Shown here: in pieces, positions 8,967-13,631 of the stretch
Numbering within the stretch: the stretch's first letter is position 1
Layout: each line of letters opens with the position of its first letter
NCBI GenBank assembly: GCA_964642165.1
Contig: CAZXOC010000205.1
Coordinates: 1 to 13,631, forward strand
Reading direction: 5' to 3'
DNA: 13,631 nucleotides
From: CAYRVX01 sp964642165
GTDB lineage: Bacteria > Planctomycetota > Phycisphaerae > SM23-33
Program-made: the position numbers and the translations under genes
Notes under the pieces: generated by a model
Database searches by the model: none
Told to the model about the DNA's origin: nothing
The model's input: only the letters and a program-made list of their open reading frames with translations

Positions 8967-10730
8967 ATGCGATGGCAAGCACACGCTGCGGCGCTGTACG
9001 TCGGCGCGATGGGATGGATCGCCCCGCCGTGCCTGGCGGGCAAGCCGCTGCCCGCCGCGGGCTCGCACGGGCACTACGCCGTCTTGACGGCCACGCCCGA
9101 TCGCCCCGCGCCCTTCGGGGCCGTCGACTTCGGGTACGGGCCTCGCGAGGAGGTCGGCGGCGAGAAGCACGTCTGGTGGCAACTCGAGCTCCGCGCGAAG
9201 GACGAGCCTGACGCGGCGGTGATGCTCCGTCTGCGCGCCCTGACGCGGGAGGACCCCATGGCCGCCGGCGGCAGACTCCGCTTCGCGCGCTACCTCCTGC
9301 ACGTGCCCGAGACGAACGAGACGCTGGAGTACCGCAGCGCGCGGACCGACCGGGCGCTGCTGCCACCATGGCGCGACTTCCGCCGGCACTTCATCCCGCG
9401 CGCGGCCACGGGGAGCCGTCGGCGAAGCGGCCTGCCCGAGACCTGCCGCTACCTCGGGCACGTGCTGACCCTGCGCCGCACCGCCGGCGACGTGCCCTGG
9501 CGGCCGTGGAAGGACGTCCGGCTCCTGCGACCGGACCCGGAACTGCTCGTCGGCACCGGGCGCAGCGTCAAGGACACCGAGCACCGCCGCCTGCCGCAGA
9601 AGCCCAAGCGCCGCAACTACACCTACGCGGCGTTCACCGCCGACGACTACGCCACGATGATCCAGGCGGGCATGAACCTCTTCACGGTCCGCCCGGAGCA
9701 GGAGCGGTTCGTCCGCGCCGAGAGCGTCTTCTACCTCCGCGGCGCCGGCGGCAAGCCCGCCCTTCGCTTCCCGGCGGACCTGTACCGCGGCAACTACCTC
9801 GGCACGACGATGTTCATGGACGAGCCGACGATCCGCATGGTCGGCGACAAGCTCATCCACAACAGCCTCCGCTACTTCAGCGACGCGGCGGCCGTCCTCC
9901 GCGCCCGCGTGAAGGCCGCCTACGCCTCCGACGGCTCCTACGGCTCGTTCTCCCTCGAGCGGAAGCTCAAGGCCCGCGGCGTGGCCTTCGGCGACATGCG
10001 CCTCCAGCAGCACGACTACCCGTCGTGGGAGACGATCTTCGAGACGGCGCACTACCAGCTCGCCGGCGGCCTGGCGGGCATCGTCCACGAGGGGCGCTAC
10101 CAGCTCGCGCCCTTCGACGCCGCCGTGGCGAAGTGGACCGGCCGACCGCGCCGCCACACGCCGCGCGAGCTGTTGCGATACCACTTCGCCTTCCTGCGCG
10201 GAGCGGCGAGGGCCTTCGGCAAGCATTGGGGCACGAGCATCTACGGGCAGTGCGACCCGGCCATCGCACGCGAGGCCGTCACGCTGGCCCACGACATGGG
10301 CGCCCGGTACGTGTGGTTCTGGACGTCCGACCACGACCACCACGTGCCCTGGCCGGAGCAGCTCGCCCTGGCCCGCCGGCTGAAGCGCCACGCCGCGCAG
10401 CACCCGCGGGCGAGCATCTTCGCCGCCCCGCCCGTCCGCGGCCGGGCCATCGTCCTGCCCTACGGCACGTTCATCTCGCTGCGCAACCTCTGGTGGGTTC
10501 GCGTGCTGGACCCCGAGGGCACGAACGAGGCGTCCCGCCGCTACCGCCGCCTGATGCGCGAGACGCTGCGGGCCTGCCACGAGGCCCTCGACGCCGGCGA
10601 GGACTTCGACGTGGTGATCGACACCGGGCGCCCGCCGGCCGGCTACCGCCACGTCGCCCGCATCCACGCGCCGAGCGGCCCGCCCCCGCCCGTCGACGGA
10701 CCGGCGGCTGCCCGGCCGGGCAAACCGTGA
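8967..10730 (+). CDS. Second exported TIM-barrel, glycosidase-like protein
   Basis: A 587-residue protein with a signal peptide ending near PPCLAG (about residue 25). GGAGGAG at 8956-8962, 4 nt before the ATG, is a strong ribosome site and fixes the start. Residues 30-200 are beta-rich (HVWWQLELRAKDEPDAAVML), suggesting an N-terminal sandwich. The rest resembles a TIM barrel: YTYAAFTADDYATMIQAGMN begins it, FMDEPT carries D285-E286-P287 in the position of a GH-A acid/base Glu, and a late strand reads GARYVWFWTSDHDHHVPWPEQ after about residue 440. Asp/His-rich HDHH replaces any obvious nucleophile Glu, so metal binding or loss of catalysis are both possible. It shares signal-peptide start MRW and overall plan with the upstream barrel protein, but the two are not close copies. 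It is the last gene of the operon, with a hairpin 38 nt downstream of the stop. The substrate is not predictable from sequence alone. Confidence 0.8.
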   Translation: MRWQAHAAALYVGAMGWIAPPCLAGKPLPAAGSHGHYAVLTATPDRPAPFGAVDFGYGPREEVGGEKHVWWQLELRAKDEPDAAVMLRLRALTREDPMAAGGRLRFARYLLHVPETNETLEYRSARTDRALLPPWRDFRRHFIPRAATGSRRRSGLPETCRYLGHVLTLRRTAGDVPWRPWKDVRLLRPDPELLVGTGRSVKDTEHRRLPQKPKRRNYTYAAFTADDYATMIQAGMNLFTVRPEQERFVRAESVFYLRGAGGKPALRFPADLYRGNYLGTTMFMDEPTIRMVGDKLIHNSLRYFSDAAAVLRARVKAAYASDGSYGSFSLERKLKARGVAFGDMRLQQHDYPSWETIFETAHYQLAGGLAGIVHEGRYQLAPFDAAVAKWTGRPRRHTPRELLRYHFAFLRGAARAFGKHWGTSIYGQCDPAIAREAVTLAHDMGARYVWFWTSDHDHHVPWPEQLALARRLKRHAAQHPRASIFAAPPVRGRAIVLPYGTFISLRNLWWVRVLDPEGTNEASRRYRRLMRETLRACHEALDAGEDFDVVIDTGRPPAGYRHVARIHAPSGPPPPVDGPAAARPGKP

Positions 10731-10768
10731 GCGCGCCGGCCAAGTCCGCTGCCGGAGGCCGTGTGGGA

Positions 10769-10795
10769 TTGAAGGCGGCTTTTGGCCACCTTCAA
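10769..10795 (+). terminator. Hairpin downstream of the three-gene operon
   Basis: TTGAAGGCGGC, loop TTTTG, GCCACCTTCAA: an 11-bp stem with one C-A mismatch and a 5-nt loop, beginning 38 nt after the last stop codon of the operon. There is no T-tract after it, so it may be a weak or factor-assisted terminator or a transcript-stabilising hairpin. Confidence 0.45.
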
Positions 10796-10819
10796 CTCGG
10801 GTTTGCTTCCCGCCCCGCT

Positions 10820-10837
10820 TTGTGTCGTCTTGTGTCG
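10820..10837. repeat. Short direct repeat TTGTGTCG x2
   Basis: TTGTGTCG occurs at 10820-10827 and again at 10830-10837, exactly 10 bp apart, about one helical turn. This could be a tandem binding site or a degraded short repeat. There is no further evidence either way. Confidence 0.35.
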
Positions 10838-10849
10838 GTTCGCGCGCCG

Positions 10850-10899
10850 ATAAGGCAAGTAGGATATGAACGTAAAGCCTTATTGGAAAAAGCTTTTTC
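10850..10899. repeat. Inverted repeat ATAAGGC/GCCTTAT followed by a 14-bp palindrome
   Basis: ATAAGGC (10850-10856) pairs with GCCTTAT (10877-10883) across 20 nt. Immediately after it, GAAAAAGCTTTTTC (10886-10899) is a perfect 14-bp palindrome. Both lie at the start of the AT-richer island. They could be operator sites or, with the T-run, part of a termination structure. Confidence 0.35.
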
Positions 10900-11074
10900 G
10901 TGATACATACTTTGTGCATTTCCGAAGGTCCGTACAAAAGCCCCCCAGAATCCCTATCTTGTAGTGGGAATATTCTCCCCGCGCCCCTCCGCCGCGGCGA
11001 TCGCTATATCCCCGTCCGCGGTGGGAAAAATAGGGAAAAAAGTCTGTTCCAAACGTCGCCCTCAAGCGTCTACT

Positions 11075-11210
11075 GAAGCAGGGCATCGTGCCNNNNNNNN
11101 NNNNNNNNNNNNNNNNNNNNNNNNNNNNNNNNNNNNNNNNNNNNNNNNNNNNNNNNNNNNNNNNNNNNNNNNNNNNNNNNNNNNNNNNNNNNGAAGCAGG
11201 GCATCGTGCC
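11075..11210. repeat. Identical 18-mer on both sides of the assembly gap
   Basis: GAAGCAGGGCATCGTGCC is found at 11075-11092, directly before the Ns, and at 11193-11210, directly after them. The two contigs therefore end and begin with the same 18 bases. Either they truly overlap and the gap is false, or the assembler stopped at a repeat unit. Confidence 0.8.
11093..11192. other. Assembly gap of 100 N
   Basis: Exactly 100 undetermined bases, the customary placeholder for a gap of unknown length. Frames that cross it are meaningless. Confidence 0.98.
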
Positions 11211-11334
11211 CCTTGCTCGTTACGTGCCGCGCGCCGGCAGGCGGCTGTGGCTTGGGATGGCCCTGCCGCGGACGCCCCCCCCCCGGCGCCGGGATCGGTT
11301 CCGGTCACACACTGCGGAAGAAGAGGATCAAACC

Positions 11335-12705
11335 ATGAGCAAGCCAGGGAAGTACCTCACTGTGCTGACGGTGGCCGTCTGCCTGATGTTTGCGGCGGGC
11401 CCGACGCCGGCGACGGAAGGGGCCGCCCTGAAGCCGGTCGCCTGCGATCCGGCCGACGGGGCGGCCTACCCCACGGCGTCGGTCGGCGTGACGCTGACCA
11501 AGACGGTCGGGGCCGGCGCGGGGACGAAGAACCCCAAGGCGATGTACGGCACGGGGCGCGCGGCCGCCATGCCCTTCAGCGTCGCCGCAGACGCCGTCAA
11601 GGCCGGCACGCTGAAGCCCGACGCGGTCCGCATCGCCTTCAACGCGTCGGGCAAGTTCGACCCGAAGCAGGCCATCCCCTTCACGAACCCGCGCTTCCCC
11701 CGCCCGGACTACTACCAGGCGGAGTTCGGCCCGGCCGTCGTGCCGCTTGAGCGGGACGGCAAGACCTACCCGGTCGGCATTCGCGGGCGGTACTACTCCT
11801 ACCGCGACCGGCGCCGCGCGTACTTCACGTTCGCCGTCGCCGTGCAGGGCGCGTGCCGGTTCGCCGACAAGACCCGCGCCGTCCGCTTCCTCGACACGAC
11901 CGGGAACTTCCGCTTCGACGACGCCCCTCAGGTCGCCAAGAGGAGCTACGGCGCCCGCGCCGGCGACATCGTGCTGATCGACACCGGCGACGGCACGTTC
12001 GGCGGATCGGTCGTGAGGGCCTACTACGGCCAGCCCGTCTGCGTCGACGGGGCCTGGTACGACGTGGCGGTCTCCGAGGACGGCGCGAAGGCGACCGTCA
12101 CGCCGGCGAAGGTCGCGGCCGGGAAGCTGTCGATCGCCGCCGAGGCCTGGGAGGTCGCCCTCGTCGGCGGCGGCAAGGCGATGATCGCCACGGGCGGCAA
12201 GGACCCCGTCGCCGTGCCCGCCGGGAAGTACCAGGTGATGTACTACCGCGAGTGGTCCGCGGCGGACAAGGACGGCCTGCGGTCCTGCTTCATGGCGGGC
12301 CTGCGGGAGTTCTCCTCGCGCCGGGCCAAGGCGGTGACGGTCAGCGAGGGCGCCACGGCGAAGCTGGCGATCGCCTCGCCGCTGAAGGCGCAGCTCTCGG
12401 CCCGGGCCAGCGGCCGGTCGATACAACTGCGCATGAGCACGCCGGCCACGCAGGGCGGGCTGTCGCTGATGACGCTCATGCCGCCCGGCGGCTGGATCTA
12501 CACCCGCCCGCCGTGCCCCGAGCTGCAGATCCGCGACGCCGCGGGCCAACTCGTCGGCAAGGTCACGCTGGAGTATGGGTGAGGCTTCACCTGCTCGCGC
12601 ACGTGGAGTGCGCCCAAGGACAAGAAGGGCACGTTCACGGCATCCCTCCTGTTCCACCCCGGCTTCGCGTTCCAGGCCAGCAGTACGTCCTTCGCCGTGA
12701 ACTGA
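11335..12705 (+). CDS. Candidate secreted selenoprotein, 456 aa, Sec416 encoded by in-frame TGA
   Basis: The ATG at 11335 follows GAGGA (11323-11327) by 7 nt and opens a signal peptide (LTVLTVAVCLMFAAG, cleavage near residue 27). A standard reading stops at TGA 12580-12582 after 415 residues, in mid-domain right after GKVTLEYG. The same frame then stays open for 40 codons to TGA at 12703-12705. In those codons 37 of 40 third positions are G or C, and the Phe, Lys and Leu codon choices match the upstream part. The tail (GFTCSRTWSAP... to ...STSFAVN) ends like a beta-sandwich strand. A SECIS-like hairpin follows the TGA, so I read residue 416 as selenocysteine in a U-x3-C motif with Cys420. Mature Cys37 and Cys394 (RPPCPEL) are other possible partners. 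The body is beta-rich (FLDTTGNFRFDDA, GDIVLIDTGDGTFGG), and I recognise no known family. Alternatives are a late nonsense mutation or a sequencing error. It is transcribed towards the lipoprotein gene. Confidence 0.7.
12580..12582 (+). other. In-frame TGA, proposed selenocysteine codon
   Basis: TGA interrupts the frame between Gly415 and Gly417, giving Y-G-U-G-F-T-C. A Cys in homologues at this position would support selenocysteine. TGA ends the other genes in the window in the normal way, so general reassignment of the codon is unlikely. Confidence 0.65.
12585..12627 (+). promoter_or_regulatory. Putative bacterial SECIS element
   Basis: A nested stem-loop just after the TGA. The outer arms are CTTC (12585-12588) with GAAG (12624-12627). 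The middle arms are CCT (12590-12592) with AGG (12617-12619). The apical stem is GCGCAC (12597-12602) with GTGCGC (12608-12613), a perfect 6 bp. The loop is GTGGA (12603-12607), starting with the GU that bacterial SECIS loops typically present to SelB. There are 20 nt between the TGA and this GU, within the usual range. An internal loop containing T12595 could supply the bulged U seen in the E. coli fdhF element. The structure was folded by eye. Confidence 0.6.
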
Positions 12706-13372
12706 GCGCAGGCGGCCCGCGCCGCCTCGAAGCGAGACCGACGTTCACCGGGGCCTCTCCCTCCGCGGAGAGGCCCTGCGCCCCGAGAGGCAAGGGAGCG
12801 CGGGCTCGCCGCCCGCGGACCAGGTAGACGTCGAGCGTGCCGTCCGGACGGAGCGTCGCGCGTGCGGGCTTGTCTTCCCCGGTCCCATACTCGGCTTCGG
12901 TGGCGGGAGGGACCTCGGGGCAGTAGCTGAACACAACGGGGGCGTAGCCCGGCGCGCTGACGTGCAGGAAGCCGCGATGCTCCCTGTGCAGGACGTTGCC
13001 GAGGACGGGAGGCAAGGGAAACCAGATCACCTTGGAGCCGCGCAACGACCGGCTCTCGAACACGAAGGTGCCGGGGGCCGGGCTGGTGGCGCGGAGAGCG
13101 TGGACCGGTTCCCGGGCAGCGGACGCGGGGGACGGGTCGCCGCGATCGACCGGCGCCAGGCGCGGAATCATGCGGAACCAGTTCTCGTACCTGGCGATGT
13201 CGAAGCGGACCACGGCATCGCGGAGCGGGCGCCCGGAGTCCGAGTCCAGGACACGGACCCCCTTGAGCGGGCCGGGATACGTCTGCGATGCCGGCAGCTC
13301 CACCAGTCCACAGCCCCCCGCCAGCAGGGCCGGCGCGACGGCCGCGAGCAGGTGCCTCATCGAAGGTCCCAT
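12635..13372 (-). CDS. Putative lipoprotein with carboxypeptidase-regulatory-like (Ig-fold) domain
   Basis: A 245-residue frame. The start at 13372 follows GGAAAGGGAG at about 3 nt; an internal Met at 13360 is the alternative. The N-terminus MGPSMRHLLAAVAPALLAGG then Cys21 is a lipoprotein signal peptide with a slightly loose lipobox (LAGGC), so it is probably anchored to a membrane. Residues about 32-170 resemble a carboxypeptidase regulatory-like domain: GVRVLDSDSGRPLRDAVVRF is the typical first strand pair, and RGFLHVSAPGYAPVVFSY the late one. TLRPDGTLDVYLVRG around 195 is the last convincing strand. The remaining 45 or so residues are Arg/Gly/Ser-rich, run through a terminator-like hairpin and overlap the selenoprotein tail antisense, so the true C-terminus may be nearer 12745, reached by a frameshift. 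The role is unknown; it may be a cell-surface protein. Confidence 0.65.
   Translation of the reverse strand: MGPSMRHLLAAVAPALLAGGCGLVELPASQTYPGPLKGVRVLDSDSGRPLRDAVVRFDIARYENWFRMIPRLAPVDRGDPSPASAAREPVHALRATSPAPGTFVFESRSLRGSKVIWFPLPPVLGNVLHREHRGFLHVSAPGYAPVVFSYCPEVPPATEAEYGTGEDKPARATLRPDGTLDVYLVRGRRARAPLPLGAQGLSAEGEAPVNVGLASRRRGPPALSSRRRTYCWPGTRSRGGTGGMP
12751..12776. terminator. Strong hairpin between convergent genes
   Basis: GGGCCTCTCC (12751-12760), loop CTCCGC, GGAGAGGCCC (12767-12776): a perfect 10-bp stem that works on either strand, located 45 nt after the second stop of the selenoprotein gene. No T-tract follows on either side. A second hairpin, CGCGGGC/GCCCGCG (12799-12817), lies close by. 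The placement suits a bidirectional terminator, which would mean the lipoprotein gene ends earlier than its open frame suggests. Confidence 0.5.
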
Positions 13373-13631
13373 GAACTCCCTTTCCGCCGGGGAGTACCTC
13401 GATTCCCGCGTCCTGCGCAGCAGGAACGCCCCGCCCCACGCCGCTGCCTGCCGTCCGACTCCTCCGTCCGGTACCCCCGTCCGCTGCGGGCGCATCTTTC
13501 CCCTCGGCGTTCCGTCGTAGGCCTCGCCCGGCGAGGCGGCGGACCAGGCGAACGCCACAGCGGCCGCACCCCGTGAAAACGGCCGTAAGTCTCGAAGTTA
13601 TGTGTTACTACTTCCGAGTTCCTTGTTTTCC
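13373..13631. other. Upstream region of the lipoprotein gene
   Basis: No gene is seen in these 259 nt. A perfect 7-bp hairpin, GCCTCGC/GCGAGGC with a 3-nt loop, lies at 13521-13537. The last 60 or so bases are AT-richer and may hold the minus-strand promoter, but no good -35/-10 pair could be picked. Confidence 0.4.

Larger units (their letters stand above)
10731..11334. other. Non-coding stretch with AT-richer island and assembly gap
   Basis: No convincing gene is seen here. It holds, in order, a terminator-like hairpin (10769-10795), a TTGTGTCG direct repeat (10820-10837), two inverted repeats (10850-10899), and a markedly AT-richer segment from about 10850 to 11060 with A-tracts (GGGAAAAA twice, 11022-11040). 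The 100-N gap (11093-11192) follows. After the gap is a GC-rich leader with a run of ten C (11275-11284) and a GAGGA ribosome site (11323-11327) for the downstream gene. The low-GC part may contain the promoter for that gene, but I could not find a convincing -35/-10 pair. Confidence 0.6.

Noticed and set aside
11075..11210. CRISPR array suggested by the repeated 18-mer around the gap.
   Set aside because: There are only two copies, both placed exactly at contig ends, and no cas genes are present; an assembly explanation fits better.
11088..11750. Open frames that cross or begin in the run of N.
   Set aside because: They depend on undetermined bases and overlap the better-supported gene in another frame.
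12580..12582. General reassignment of TGA to Trp or Gly.
   Set aside because: The other protein genes in the window end at TGA in the expected places, so TGA is a normal stop codon here.
13570..13631. ECF-like GGAACT element on the minus strand near the window end.
   Set aside because: No matching -10 element at a suitable distance; it is over 200 nt from the lipoprotein start.

Overview
The window is very GC-rich DNA with strong G/C bias at third codon positions. It is full of large exported proteins of unknown role: signal peptides, PQQ-type beta-propeller repeats, a CBM9-like domain and sugar-hydrolase-like barrels. That style suggests a Planctomycetota (Phycisphaerae-like) or related PVC-group bacterium, probably a metagenome scaffold because it contains a 100-N assembly gap. 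The organism is an inference; no rRNA or taxonomic marker gene is present.

Layout. (1) 2-538, minus strand: a small conserved cytosolic protein of unknown function. (2) 539-785: a divergent intergenic region with back-to-back promoter-like elements, the minus-strand one being a good sigma-70 match. (3) 786-10730, plus strand: a probable three-gene operon encoding a 2064-residue secreted multidomain protein and two exported TIM-barrel-like proteins resembling glycoside hydrolases. A hairpin follows the last gene. (4) 10731-11334: a long non-coding stretch with an AT-richer island, small repeats and palindromes, and an assembly gap flanked on both sides by the same 18-mer. (5) 11335-12705, plus strand: an exported protein whose frame is interrupted by one in-frame TGA at 12580-12582 and then stays open with clear coding character for 40 more codons. 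(6) 12635-13372, minus strand: a convergent lipoprotein gene, followed by its leader to the window end.

The most interesting item is the gene at 11335-12705. The TGA is followed at the usual spacing by a hairpin with a perfect 6-bp apical stem and a 5-nt loop starting with GU, as expected of a bacterial SECIS element. The best reading is a secreted selenoprotein with selenocysteine at residue 416 in a U-x3-C motif (Sec416-Gly-Phe-Thr-Cys420). I do not recognise it as a described selenoprotein family. A nonsense mutation or sequencing error is the main alternative.

The three-gene block probably acts outside the cytoplasm in polysaccharide binding or breakdown, but the usual catalytic Glu pair is not evident in either barrel protein, so enzymatic activity is unproven. 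No selenocysteine machinery genes (selA, selB, selC, selD) are in the window.
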